A DNA stretch of 64,000 nt, taken from positions 240,228-304,227 of the forward strand of contig NMRB01000031.1 of assembly GCA_002633025.1 (NCBI GenBank). The letters are read 5' to 3'. The stretch is from Notospermus geniculatus. Taxonomy: Eukaryota > Nemertea > Pilidiophora > Heteronemertea > Lineidae. Made by a program: the position numbers and the translations under genes. Positions 37,201-47,362 of this stretch are shown one piece after another; position 1 is the stretch's first letter; each line of letters starts with the position of its first letter. Below the pieces are notes generated by a model. It saw only the letters and a program-made list of their open reading frames with translations. It searched no databases and had not been told where the DNA came from.

Positions 37201-40200
37201 GGACAACGATGTCATTGCCACATTGTAACGATTTTTCCCAATAAAATGGCATCGTGATGTTGCTCATAATGCAAAATTCTGACTGCATCATTATGTGCTG
37301 CCCGCCGTACCAAGAATTTGGCACTGAAGTTAGTTCATGAATTCAACTGCTCAGAAGAAGAAATCTTCCAATAGTTGATCCACCAGCCTTTCTTGTATAT
37401 ACCTCAATGTAATGACCCCATCCCTTATACTTGGTACAGCTCGACGCTCAATCAGGCAAATGGAACTATCTTGTCCTGATCAGCAGACCTTGCTAATTAC
37501 CTTTATTGGTGTATCAAATGTTCATTTTTCCAAAATGTATTTATATAAAGAGTCCAGATTATTAACTGGCTACAGATTGGAGCTGGTTTCGTAACTTTAC
37601 GACGACTTCAATCGATGCCAAGTGTGATACAAGCCATACTCCCAGATCCACCTCATCTCAAGCGAAACCTGCCACTAAAATAATTCATGACTAGATTTAG
37701 AAATAAACTCAGGTTGAGGGAAATGGCATTGATCTTCAAATTGGCATTCAGAGCAGCAGGCAGTTCAAGAGGATCAACGGTAATAAATCGGCATTTCCAT
37801 TCCTTCAGATTGGCAGACACGGGCTTCGGATGCAGTTAATAGGATTCACGCATGCCATGAGTGAAATGGTATGGCTGGAACAATCGAGGTGGAAGCGAAT
37901 GTTTTTAAGGTTGTGTTAGACAGGTGTCCTAGAAAAATCACCAGCTTCTTACACTTCTAAGCGTAAGGTCAAGGAATTGATGGAGAGATTCTTCGACTTA
38001 GCAATTCCTCAGTGCTCTTGTACCCTCTAGATTGCATATAATTACCATCCATACATGTATATATCTCTGTACTAACTTAATATGACGTCATCATTCATTT
38101 TCTCAATGACGTCATGCAAAAGATCAACCGATGTCTTCCCCCTCTTTTATGATTCAGAGTTCGAAAATAATGATGGTGGTGGCTGATCATGTACCCCATT
38201 CAGGCCTGGTTTGTGACAAATTTGATGTCCTCATAAACCCACCCCAACCACCCTTCATATTTATGATTGCTCTTTTCTCATTTCTCCGTCTGGGACATTC
38301 TGCCCAAGTTTCTCCCAAATACTTAAATGAGGAAAGAGACACACCACTTTGTGAAGATGGCGTTAAAACACTGACAGAACCTGTGATAACCTGCATTTTG
38401 ACCACCGGTGTTCCACATTCAGTCGAACATCATGTGACGTTTTTATCACCGAGGAAACAGCTAACACACATCAAAAGAACACAGCAAGTGGTAGTTAAAT
38501 ATGTATAACGACTGAATGACAAGCTACGGAAGATTCTAACATAATTCCCAATTACTTTCACGCACCCACCATGCTCTACCAAGCATATTAAATGTATGAG
38601 CCAATATTTACAAGGAGACGGCGCAGACTTATTGAGTTAGTCGTTCTATACATCACTCAGCACGCACGTGTTAGGAGCATGTTTGATGCATACTGAGTGG
38701 GATATGGAGTAAAAAGAATGCTCCGACAAGCCTACCTTCTTGGTCTAAGATGGTACCACAACTTGAACGTCTGTAACCTGGTTGTACAAATAATCATGAA
38801 GATTGTTATTGCGCTTTGTGGAACTTACATTCATTCACCAAGATTCTGAACTCCATGGTTGGAGAACTCTCATTTCGTAATTTTGCAACAATCTGTGGTG
38901 TTTAGAACTCCAAGGGGGCATGATAGGTGCAGGGGGTACATGTATCCATACGTAATAAAGTGGCATGCAGCTGAGGACTTCACGCCGTTATAACCAAAGT
39001 AGGCAAACGTGCACGGTGAACCCACCCTCGCCATCAAGCTTGTCCACAACCTGAACTTGCGATTCTTTTTGCAGAAAATCTGGTCAAATTGTATCCAATC
39101 AGGAAACAATCTACGTCTATTGCCTCATGATGTAACCTAATCAGCACGCCACTCAACGATAAAATTTTTGATAAATAAACGCCAGCAGCCGCAATCTAGT
39201 TTTACCGAGCATCGCAACAGATTTTGGGAGGTACATTATTGAATCATAGCATGACAATCAAACAATTACATGCAGTCAATCTATCAGGGAACAAAAATAA
39301 GTCAAGAGGAGTAAAGCCTCCACGCAGCGGCTAACGTGGGACATCATGCACATCAATGGAATCTGATTAACTGGCCAACATAAAAGTCATAACTTGTTTT
39401 TACATGTTTTCTGATGAACAAGGTAATGACATAACCATGTTCATCAGACATCTAAAATCCGATTATGATTTTCATGTTGTACGGTACTGTTAGAGTTATC
39501 ATTCTGATTCAAAACTGCAGGAGCAAATCCCACAAAATAAAGTCTCGCTTCTGTCACATCACTGCTCCAACAGCTTTGATGGCTTCTGAATTTATGCAAC
39601 ATTTTAAAACAAGCACCCGCCAATACATGTATATTCTGACAAGCCCAAAACTCAAGTGAACTTTTTAATTCAACTCCCATCTAAGAATCCATGAATAACA
39701 ATGCAAAATCAGTCCAACGAAGCATCCTATAGGAGTCCCATGAGCTAGAGATCCATGCTACCAATAACAAGATAAAGACAAACGGTGCCCGGTTGCCGAG
39801 TTGATCTACAGGCAAGGGTAATTGAATTGGAGCCAGGGCTGATACGTTAGCATGAGGTGTCTCACCCTGAGAAGAGACAACCCATTAATCTGCAGAAAAG
39901 ATTACAGAAGGGGAATTGAATTTGCCTCCGGTCAGGCAAGAATATAATGACGGCAGTGATGGTGTTGACTTTAAGGTCAGGGGAAGCGTAATGACGACCT
40001 GGTAGAGTGCATCTGACACTTTCTTGTTGAGTATACAATGGTACATTCTGAAGTCTGACGACACGACTCCATTTGTGAGTTTTCTCCTGCGAGTTGGTGC
40101 TCTGTGGGCAAAACGTGAGCAGTCACTTGTGTCATTGGTTTCACCAAAGGCTGTCCAGAAAGCTGCAGACAATGGTGAACTGTCCACTGAGGACCAACCC

Positions 40201-43200
40201 ACAGAAAAAATATCAAGTGGGCACCATCTTTAGTCACTGCATGGCTTCCATGGCCTTGGTCCTTAAGCTTCTCAGCTTATCCATGCAGGTCACACAAATC
40301 CCAGCCAAGTATCAGGTGACAAGAGTTCCATTGAAGACAACATTGTCAGACAGGTAAACAGAATCAAATGGAGGGCTCATGCCTCTGATGACACAAGCAA
40401 GTCACAGCGCATGACCATGTGAAGGTCGATCTCCTGATACTGCTAATTACAGTCAAGACCACCGGCGGAGGTGATTCTAGAGGACACATTGATAGCTGTA
40501 CTCAAACAAGCAAGGCAAATTACAAATCATCTTCTTATGGATAAGTATCATTAAAGGTGAATCAGAGGCTCACAGCACGAGCCGAGGTGACACAAGGTCA
40601 AGGAGATGGCCAATCATACTGGCAGAAGCAACCTTGAAGTTGTGATTAAATTGAAACCAATAACTCAAGTAGCTGAGGGACTTATAGAATGAGATTGATT
40701 TCTCAGACATGAGCCAAAATCAAAGGTGACGCGAATGAACATGGCCAATTTTGCAAACGGATAGCCCGAAGAAACGATTGAATTGATCACACAGCAACAA
40801 TACACCAATGACAGGAATCCAATATGAGGAGAGATACACATATCAGAGTGGGGAAAAAATGGCAAGAAAGCTACTCTCTCAGTCTGTATTGATGGCATAT
40901 GGTGTTCGGACAGAAGGAATGGTAGGGTGCTCACAGTCACATGAGCTGTCAGTGTCACATTTGAGGTTCCCAGTTTGATTGCCGTTCGGCCCGCCTCTTC
41001 ATGTGATGGTGACGTAACTCTGTTTGACAGCACAGGTTTTCTCCCCAATGCTGTCAACAGAGTTGATAATGCCGCATTTGGAGCTCAGCACTCAATTCAA
41101 TATTTTCGAAACAGTCAAAATCTTCAAGGATCTGACGAACTCCAACTGACATTGAGATGAAAATTGAATTTGCATGGCACAAGGTGCTTAAACAAAGAAG
41201 GAAGTCAGAATTCTTTTAGTACACCTTCAAAGACATGGCAATCCCCTTGTTTCAATCGCTCACAGCCCCGAGCTATAAATTGTCATGAACACCGAACAAG
41301 TTCAATTTCAATTCAGTGCTTGTCGGAGCATGCCGTTGTCTTCTTGCGAAAACTAACACGCTGAAGGGCAGGATCCATTAAGAAACTTAACAGTACATTC
41401 TGAGACAAAGGCAAACATGACTAGACTAACAATGTTCCTAGTACTAGGCTCGGCGAGTGACACCATTGCCTCCCATGTTATTCATTCATCCAGAATGACA
41501 GCAACATTCCTTCTAAATGATTTGGATACGACAATCTGGTAAATGGGCAAATGTTTCTGAAGGCCAATCAGGAGACAAGAATATTACACACTGCGGGATG
41601 GCCTGATAGTGGTAAAGTGCACAGAGAGCAACTATCTAGGAAACAGTATGGAAACTGGTGAGGTTGAGTGTCGGACTCGAGACTCAAGAGGTCACATGTT
41701 GATTCCCGACCAGGTCACCAACTTGCTTCTCTCAGCCATGTCAGCTAGCCTGAAAAGATCTAGGGAAGAGCTGCTCCTCGAGTTCCCTAGAAAGGTGCTG
41801 GAGAGACCGGGGTCATTTCAGTGGAAGCGCTAAATAAATCTAGACAAAACCTCCCATGAATTGAACACACCAGAATCAAACAGCATGAACAAGCAACACA
41901 GAGCAGATTTCTCTCCAGACCTGAACCAGCAATTTAATCAATTACAATCTGGTTGAGATCCCTTCACATGATCAAATAGCGAGAAATGATCCGCTAGATC
42001 TGGAGGCAGGGCTTATCGACAAATCCCAGCCAAGAGTCATGATCGATGATCGAAATTGAAATGGGTGCCTCTCAACACAAATGAAATTGGCCAGAGGTCA
42101 AATACCATCTCAATAGAGCCCGTTTCTTAAGGATGCATCCAAATCATGTACTTTTTTATTCGGGATACATTTGTGAGGATGTGTTATCAGGGAAAATGTC
42201 AAAGGCAGAAAATGCCACGTTTGTTCGCAACCTTTGAAACTTACAAAACAAGGCAAGACGAAGAAGACTTGAGCAATGTAAAGAAATTTGAACATCTCTT
42301 ATTTATTCTCATGTCATCTATAGAGTCTGCCGATACACAGCGATCTCCAGCAAATACACAGCAATCTCCAGCAGATACACAGCGATCTCCAGCAGATACA
42401 CAGCGATCTCCAGCAGATACACAGCGATCTCCAGCAGATACACAGCGATCTCCAGCAGATACACAGCAATATCCAGCAGATACATACACAGTGATCTACA
42501 GCAGATACATACACAGTGATCTGCACAGTTCAAGGCATGCATTCAAGGTGCTCAACTATGACCTTCTGGTAACGACGAGGGAAAAGAGTCAACCCACTTG
42601 GGACAAAGTTCTATAATTGATCCTTAAGCAAGTACACCATCCAATCAAAACTTCTGGAGATGAAAATATCAGATCAGACTATGCCTGTCGTGAATTGATG
42701 GCATCCACTTAGTGGCTGATGACAGCAATTGAGCTTACCGTGATAGCAACTGTAGGCAAAGGGAACACTGGCAAGCCAGGGAATCGACCAGACTGGTATG
42801 ATATGAACGCCTCAGGCGAGGGAAGCGAACGGTAAAAAGAGGAGCATACATCGTGGTTTCGGCATGATATTTCGCTTACCATAATAGCCTGGTGCAGGGC
42901 CAGGGGATTTACTTGGCAGGGCCCCTGGCATGAGGGGTCGTGCATCCTCTTTGTATGGTCTGTGTCCTGAACGTGGCCGGCCTGCATCTTCATTTGGCTT
43001 TATCATCCTTTGTTCGCTTCGCTTCTTTCGCTGTTTCTCTTCCATAAGACGTCGCTGCAACAGAAAATAAGTCAAAAAGTGACATATTTTAAACCTACAT
43101 TATCTACATTTGGCAGGGCACTAATGACTGATGATAGATTAAGTGCAAAATGATTTCCACTGAACTGAAGTGATTTCATTTTGGAATTAAAAAATTTAAT

Positions 43201-45538
43201 GACAGTTAGTGAAATGACGTGATGATGAAGAGACCCGCTATTAAAAATATCAACCAATAGTGCCTGGAGGTTCATTTGTGTAAGCAAGTGGATCAGAGGT
43301 TTCCATTTCGTGATGATGCCATGGTGATAAAATAACAGTTCACCGCTTTCGTTCCCAAAGTACATCTAACAGAGGCCAATAACTGAGGTGAAAATGAAGG
43401 TAGGGAACTTCAGCTCATGTTTGTTGTCTCAAGCAGGTGCAAATTACTCCGACATGCAAGTGGCCTTTTACTGTATTTTTGGAATAAAGATGGAAAATTG
43501 CATTCACTGAGGCTCCTGCTTATCAGATCAGCCACATCAAGAGTCGTATTAAAGCAAAAACGATAAAGTAACGGTTTATTTCGGAGTTGAAAGCACCAAA
43601 CATGCTTCTTACCACAGGCATCCAGAACTCATGATAAATGTTCCTCTTTTCGATAAGTTGATACATGGACATAAAAATATGATAAAGTGAACACCGCGTG
43701 GAAATGGGAAATGTTACAGATCACACAACAAACGATGACAACCGAAAAACGTGTTGCTAACAGATGAGATCCAATTCCACCAATGGCTGTAAATGGTGTA
43801 AACCCAGCTGGAATTTTGCGTAATTTTTGTCCAATGCCACAAAATTACCCCAATGGTTGCATGTAAAGACCTGCTGAAGAGCATTTAGAAATGATAGCCT
43901 TTTATATTAGTTACACAGACAATGTCGATGCACAAATGAATGAGCATTGTTCTCTGAAATTGCTCATGACTAGAAATTCCCAGCATCAATGGATGGTAAT
44001 TTTCAGCGATAATTGACTTGAGTGACCTAAAATGACTTTCGACAACCAACAAGTTATTTTCTCAACCAAAATAGACATGACGGTAGTCTGTGAGGTCCGA
44101 TTATTAACAGGACAGCGGAATTGTTATTCCAATGACTGTAACAAAGACCTATTTCCGATTACGTCAGCCCTAGCTGTCCTCATGTCACCCAGCTTGCAAT
44201 AGCAGCATATTTTACACCTACACAACAATGCAAGACGGTCAATTAGACATTGGTATGCAGAAATAACTTCAATTTTTTTAGGATCAAATCTGCAATTGCT
44301 GATAACATTTGAATTCTCTTAACTCATTCATCAATGTATTTTTCTGAAAATGCTTCGAGACTTGTTTCATTTTAATGAGATGTTGGATTCTCCAAGGAAT
44401 CATCCATCATGGCACTGCCAAATTCAGAAACACACACCAACATGCAAGTTTCAAAACACTTTATTTTTAGAACTGTCAACTACAGATTGCCATCTCAGGC
44501 AAGTTTAGAACAAGCGACGTCATCTTATGATAACAACTTACAAGGATGGAAGGATCACGAGAACAGATCTCACAAACTGCTGCTGTCACAGTAAGTCACA
44601 TATCCACCATTCAATGACACTGTCCAGTTTTATTTGTAGTGGACAGAAACGTGATCCCTTAGCAGACACCTCTGCCAGGAGGAGACACCTCTCTGTTGAG
44701 GACACCAAAGTTTGGTCCCAAATTGATCATTTCTATTCATTTAAACTTCCGTATATGAGGACACCTCTCATTTAAGGACAACATTCTTCAGTCCTAAAGG
44801 TGTCCTTTATAGAGAGGTTCCCTGTATAAGTATGTTATCCCGTTTGAATATTGGAAGGATAGCCATTTCCGATTCAGTATAATGCTCACCTGCTGGTCAA
44901 GTTTCTGCTGTCTGATGGCACTGGGCGATGAGGACCGGTCCTCGTCAACGACGCTAAAACAGAAGAAACAAATTCGTAAAGTTGGTTTGTTGGAGCCACA
45001 TGTGCGATTCAATGCGACCCAACTCATTGTGAAGAAGGGTAATAGTCTGGGCTTGGATACTACAAGGTCTCAATCCAATTTAAACATGAGATGCCACAGA
45101 CTGCATTTTGTTGACCATCATCCAATACAAATGCCTTTCACTGGATGTTATGTAAAACGTCCAGTCGCAGCCAAGGTGCATCGTGGGTAGATTACTGTGT
45201 GCCTGTATCGTTGTCAGCTCACATCAGATCACCAACAATCAAAGATTATAGAGAGATTTCGTGCAATCTGAACTGTCATCTAGGTTAATGAACAATCAGT
45301 TTAGTTTTCAAACAATTATTTAATTTAATGAATTAACAGTGCAGGCATTCAAACTAATTTCAATTGCAATTCCGACAGCTGCTGTATGATAATTGATCAT
45401 CAACAAATTCAGACCACGTTCTACATTGAAAATGAATTCTTGTCTCCTATTCCGTTATCAGGAGTAAGTAGATTTGCTGCGACGCATCAAGTTTATTACT
45501 CACGTTCCAGGCGGTCCCCCCATGAGATTATTGGACAT
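25097..45538 (-). CDS. TUB: Tubby-family protein, complete (11 coding exons, 557 residues)
   Basis: Exons, 5' to 3' on the - strand: 45538-45504, 44953-44890, 43054-42880, 35344-35201, 34566-34346, 29874-29665, 27144-26941, 26811-26596, 26517-26419, 26190-26019 and 25230-25097. All have GT-AG borders, all phases agree, and the total is 1674 nt. The N-terminal helix IRQQKLDQQ followed by [12 protein letters not shown] is the IFT-A-binding region of TUB/TULP3. Residues about 242-256 are NLS-like; about 307-557 form the tubby domain ending SKLACE. Tubby proteins bind PI(4,5)P2 and carry GPCRs into cilia on IFT-A; the phosphoinositide-contact motif GRKRKKS is intact. The sequence resembles TUB, TULP1 and TULP3 equally in places, so it is probably the single invertebrate pro-orthologue. 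Confidence 0.95.
25703..25890. mobile_element. Inverted-repeat MITE family A, copy 1 (~188 bp)
   Basis: The left end tgggagactttcctgccatt and right end aatggcagtaaagtctccca are inverted repeats that extend inward to cggtcc/ggaccg. Similar ends and internal cgtcatna-type sequence occur in 35782-35976. It lies in the TUB intron between exons 11 and 10. Confidence 0.72.
26019..26190 (-). CDS. TUB: TUB exon 10: tubby domain
   Basis: 172 nt, acceptor cctttcag, donor gtatgt. Encodes [20 protein letters not shown] and [20 protein letters not shown], then [13 protein letters not shown]. This is the tubby signature [26 protein letters not shown]. Confidence 0.96.
26419..26517 (-). CDS. TUB: TUB exon 9: tubby domain
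   Basis: 99 nt, exactly 33 codons. Acceptor atttttcag, donor gtaaga. Encodes [20 protein letters not shown] and [13 protein letters not shown], a near-perfect match to the NVLG..GPRKM.V..PG motif. Confidence 0.96.
26596..26811 (-). CDS. TUB: TUB exon 8: tubby domain, phosphoinositide-binding motif
   Basis: 216 nt, acceptor tttgtgtag, donor gtaagt. Encodes [20 protein letters not shown], then [20 protein letters not shown] and [15 protein letters not shown]. The K and R of GRKRKKS correspond to the PI(4,5)P2-contacting pair of mouse Tubby (K330 and R332). The segment [12 protein letters not shown] is the usual length-variable loop. Confidence 0.96.
26941..27144 (-). CDS. TUB: TUB exon 7: start of tubby domain
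   Basis: 204 nt, acceptor ctcttacag, donor gtaggt. After a linker it enters the tubby domain: [20 protein letters not shown] and [20 protein letters not shown]. The PAPQG, CRI.RDK and GMFP.Y motifs are diagnostic. Confidence 0.96.
27771..28330. repeat. Degenerate minisatellite (caccaatg/caccagtg), interrupted by a MITE
   Basis: Imperfect units such as gcaccaatgcaccagtgtaa recur across this TUB intron. The array is split by the inverted-repeat element at 28135-28290 and resumes after it with gcaccaatgcaccag. Confidence 0.75.
28135..28290. mobile_element. Palindromic MITE, 156 bp, TA target site
   Basis: The ends gggaggttgagatca and its complement extend for about 45 bp per arm (agcaacttatcac, gatccttatacat and complements). 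It is flanked by TA on both sides, as for Tc1/mariner-type insertion. It sits inside the minisatellite, so it arrived after the array formed. Confidence 0.82.
29665..29874 (-). CDS. TUB: TUB exon 6: linker with basic NLS-like stretch
   Basis: 210 nt, acceptor gtctgcag, donor gtaacc. Encodes [20 protein letters not shown] and then [17 protein letters not shown], a dense Lys/Arg run like the nuclear-localisation region of TUB. It starts and ends on whole codons, so it could be skipped without a frameshift. gtaacc is a weaker donor than the others. Confidence 0.85.
31081..31430. repeat. 34-bp minisatellite, about 11 copies
   Basis: The unit atcacattcacctagcattt followed by cactcacccaaaca recurs with a regular 34-bp period. 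Central copies are nearly identical and outer ones decay. It is in the TUB intron between exons 6 and 5. Repeats are contiguous, with no unique spacers. Confidence 0.93.
32240..32629. mobile_element. Mutator-like (MULE) foldback MITE, 390 bp, 9-bp TSD
   Basis: The ends gctaaaagggtaaatg and catttaccctttcagc begin long inverted repeats (cgtcctgggta, attaccca, atctcagtcttcactaaa and complements, about 80 bp per arm). CCCAGTTAA is duplicated exactly at 32231-32239 and 32630-32638. A 9-bp TSD with long TIRs is the hallmark of Mutator-like elements. The interior has no transposase. Confidence 0.85.
32645..32818. repeat. Foldback inverted repeat next to the MULE MITE
   Basis: The arms include aacaaccgtctgaaa and tttctgacggctgtttt outside, and caggcacaatcaccaaaaac and gtgtttttagagattgtgcctg inside, with a duplicated gatgagatatgtc at the centre. 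Probably a separate MITE; no clear TSD. Confidence 0.7.
34346..34566 (-). CDS. TUB: TUB exon 5: variable linker
   Basis: 221 nt, acceptor ctttcag, donor gtaagt. Encodes [20 protein letters not shown], then an acidic run ([12 protein letters not shown]) and a Pro/Ser-rich segment including [17 protein letters not shown] resembles a PPxY-type motif but is not a full match. It has no domain and belongs to the fast-evolving linker. Confidence 0.82.
35201..35344 (-). CDS. TUB: TUB exon 4: variable linker
   Basis: 144 nt, acceptor ttctccag, donor gtattt. Encodes [20 protein letters not shown], then [20 protein letters not shown] and IDVIST. It is Ser/Thr/Asp-rich, low-complexity and unlikely to fold alone, as in this part of other Tubby proteins. 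The phase (one base carried in and out) matches both neighbours. Confidence 0.82.
35782..35976. mobile_element. Inverted-repeat MITE family A, copy 2 (~195 bp)
   Basis: The ends tgggagactttactgcaatt...gaccacctgttagtgg and ccactactga...ggcagtgaagccccccatt match copy 1 at 25703-25890. It lies in the TUB intron upstream of exon 4, next to the repeat at 36014. Confidence 0.7.
36014..36200 (+). repeat. Interspersed repeat, copy 2 (empty site for the Harbinger MITE)
   Basis: Collinear with 17998-18350 but without the 150-bp MITE: gacgtggcattatcactttg runs straight through the insertion point. Family unknown. Confidence 0.72.
36953..37096. mobile_element. Inverted-repeat MITE, ~144 bp, TA/TAA target
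   Basis: The ends aagctggatttagctgcacg and the complement of cgtgtcagctaaatggagctt are about 30-bp inverted repeats, followed inward by GC-rich cgcggtatgcgg/ccgcattccgcg. Flanked by TA. In the long TUB intron between exons 4 and 3. Confidence 0.7.
38083..38114. promoter_or_regulatory. Two perfect CRE-like palindromes
   Basis: TGACGTCA occurs at 38083-38090 and 38107-38114, 24 bp start to start, both preceded by aa or ta. This is the consensus CREB/ATF site. No promoter or transcript start is evident nearby, so function is a guess; it could be an intronic enhancer. Confidence 0.3.
40925..41000 (+). mobile_element. tRNA-derived SINE head, degenerate
   Basis: The segment tagggtgctcacagtcaca...gaggttcccagtttgattgc resembles the A and B boxes of a tRNA promoter, and is close to the head of the copy at 56763. 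Body and tail are not delimited. Confidence 0.45.
41590..41720 (+). mobile_element. tRNA-like SINE head, degenerate
   Basis: A-box-like gatggcctgatagtggtaaa and B-box-like catgttgattcccgaccagg lie about 100 bp apart, further than in a tRNA. This is probably an old SINE. No intact tRNA fold. Confidence 0.4.
42332..42524. repeat. 21-bp VNTR, seven exact-length units plus two 25-bp variants
   Basis: The unit gatacacagcgatctccagc + a repeats seven times, followed by two units extended by atac. Because 21 is a multiple of three, all frames stay open in both directions (for example ADTQRSP repeats). It lies inside the TUB intron between exons 4 and 3, so I treat it as non-coding. Confidence 0.93.
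42880..43054 (-). CDS. TUB: TUB exon 3: N-terminal helix and Pro-rich region
   Basis: 175 nt, acceptor ctgttgcag, donor gtaagc. It begins [20 protein letters not shown] and continues [13 protein letters not shown], matching the family's KQ.KKR......M.QPN.D....R motif. A Pro/Gly-rich stretch follows ([16 protein letters not shown]). Confidence 0.92.
44637..44826. mobile_element. pogo/Tc1-like MITE, ~190 bp
   Basis: The left part (cccttagcagacacctctgc) and right end (aggtgtcctttatagagagg then ttccctgta) follow the common cagtggaacctcyyta/ggacac theme with TA at both ends. The left terminus is degraded. It is about 65 bp from the donor of TUB exon 2. Confidence 0.6.
44890..44953 (-). CDS. TUB: TUB exon 2: N-terminal helix
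   Basis: 64 nt, acceptor ctgttttag, donor gtgagc. Encodes [20 protein letters not shown] plus Q. The string RQQKLD is the start of the conserved N-terminal helix of TUB and TULP3 that binds the IFT-A complex. Confidence 0.9.
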
Positions 45539-45548
45539 GGCGGCCCTG
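45504..45548 (-). CDS. TUB: TUB first coding exon with start codon
   Basis: The acceptor tctttacag precedes cagggccgccATGT, a strong Kozak context with ATG at 45538-45536. It encodes [11 protein letters not shown] plus two bases and ends at the donor gtgagt. The acceptor means at least one 5' UTR exon lies further upstream on this strand. The coding part is only 35 nt. The two leftover bases join the next exon to give Thr in frame, which supports the call. Confidence 0.8.
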
Positions 45549-45621
45549 CTGTAAAGACAAGAATGGATACTTAAGTAGCACATCAGGCAACACTAGGAAG
45601 AACAATGGGTAGATGATTGTA

Positions 45622-45841
45622 AAGCCTGCCGCACACTGGAGCTATCTGCTGAGCAAAAAGTCATTCGAGACTGTGTTGTGTGCTCAGCAGATAGCTCGCG
45701 TGTGCGCGTATTTTTCGGTGAGTTTTCTGCCTCGCGAGACACAAAACTCACCGAAAATATGCACACATGCGAGCTATCTGCTGAGCAAACGGTCTCGAAT
45801 GACTTTTTGCTCAGCAAATAGCTCCAGTGTGCGGCAGGCTT
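45622..45841. mobile_element. Foldback MITE with ~50-bp arms beside TUB exon 1
   Basis: The ends aagcctgccgcacactggag and the complement of ctccagtgtgcggcaggctt continue inward through ctatctgctgagcaaaaagtcattcgagac, with secondary nested copies of agctatctgctgagca in both orientations. The 8-mer gtagatga occurs just outside each end, which would fit a hAT-type TSD, though a few bases intervene. It ends about 75 bp from the acceptor of TUB coding exon 1. Confidence 0.78.
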
Positions 45842-47285
45842 GAGTAGATGAATGTTGAATTGAACCACCGAAACTGAAACAAATCTAGATACTGATAAAT
45901 CAATTTAGTATGTAAAATCCTGTCGAGGCAGCAGACTCTCTTTTGTAACTGAAGGACTGCTGAAAGATAAAACCACATGATATGAGACAACTGCTTCATC
46001 TTGAAATCGACAGCACGATATTGGTAATGCACACTGTTGCCTGGAACTAAATGGCAAATTGCTACTATACCCCCCCCCCCCCATACACATGCATCAAGGC
46101 AGGCAAAGTCATATCATAAGCTTCCGTTTGTGTGCAAAGAGGAATCTGTTACTTCTCTAATTGTGACTTCAGTGATGTGATATGTTGAGAACGACGGAAA
46201 AACACAAATGGAATGATTGATCGAGGATCAAAAAGCACTTGAAATTTACTCAGAAGGAACAGAACCGTGACGCAAAATTGAACGCTCCAGCAGTTCTGCT
46301 CAAGCTCTCTCTCACAAGGCATGTAATCGTAAGAAATGTCAGAACAGCCTCATCTGGTATGAATCTCACAATGATCAATCTCAAAAGGGGCATCGATTCT
46401 CCATTCCGAGCACTCGAGCACCGCACAAGACGGATCATAGCTTGCGAGCAGATTAATGACAATCGCTGCATAAAGCAAACCGGATTAGCGGCGATCTTAA
46501 AGGTCAGCTGACAACAGGTGGCACGGATATTGAAACTCTTGCGACGAATGGAAAAATGATTAGTTCCACAGAGAGTGGATCATCTTTCTATTTACGGCCA
46601 ATATTGGCATTTCTCCCGGCTCGAGGACCAGACTAGTGAACGACGGATTTAGGGCAGATGAGATGAATCCATTGTTAATCAATGGGATGAGAAAGGAAGC
46701 CCCGCAGCAATTTTCATTTCGACCTAAACAAGATTGAAAATTTATCCAGAGTTGGTGGAATTACCATCATTTGTCTGTGAAGCCAATGGACGATTTTGAA
46801 AACGGATCAATTTAAACACTGCAGCTGATCCAATAGACTGTTGTCCAATAGTATACACAGAGGAGGCATACACTTTTATTAAGTGGGCAGGACACCAGGC
46901 GAGGTGAGGATGATATCACAAGCAATCTGATAGCCAGCGATATTTGCCACCACAGACTACGTGATTGTTTTTTGCGCGTGGTGGTTGGCGAGGTGCTTGG
47001 CGACAAACGGTTCCTCAGATTGCAGTCCAATTCACACGCCTGGCATCAGACAGCTGATTTTGCATGGTGGCGATCAGATCACTTGTGATATTGGGCGATA
47101 TCGCTCACCTTGCCTATTGTGTTGCCCGTTTTGAACAGTGTATTATTTTCTTTGGGATTTATCATTTAGTGGGATTCAGCGTTATAATTCAATATTTGAC
47201 CTTGGTCTGTATACTGTATTTACGATTACCGAACGGAATCAAAATCCCCAATACAAATACTCCAAATACGCCTCAAGAGGCTTTG

Positions 47286-47362
47286 NNNNNNNNNNNNNNN
47301 NNNNNNNNNNNNNNNNNNNNNNNNNNNNNNNNNNNNNNNNNNNNNNNNNNNNNNNNNNNNNN
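47286..47362. other. Assembly gap (77 N)
   Basis: A run of N. No duplicated flanks are visible. Reading frames drawn across it are meaningless. Confidence 0.99.

Larger units (their letters stand above)
37100..42300 (-). other. TUB intron between exons 4 and 3: mostly unique sequence
   Basis: The 7.5-kb intron shows no further exon. It contains a pair of CRE-like palindromes (38083 and 38107), SINE-like pieces near 40920 and 41590, and the 21-bp VNTR at 42332. The remainder is unremarkable AT-rich sequence. Confidence 0.5.

Noticed and set aside
42146-42616. 156-codon frame containing ADTQRSP repeats
   Set aside because: It is the 21-bp VNTR inside a TUB intron; both strands and several frames are open for arithmetic reasons.
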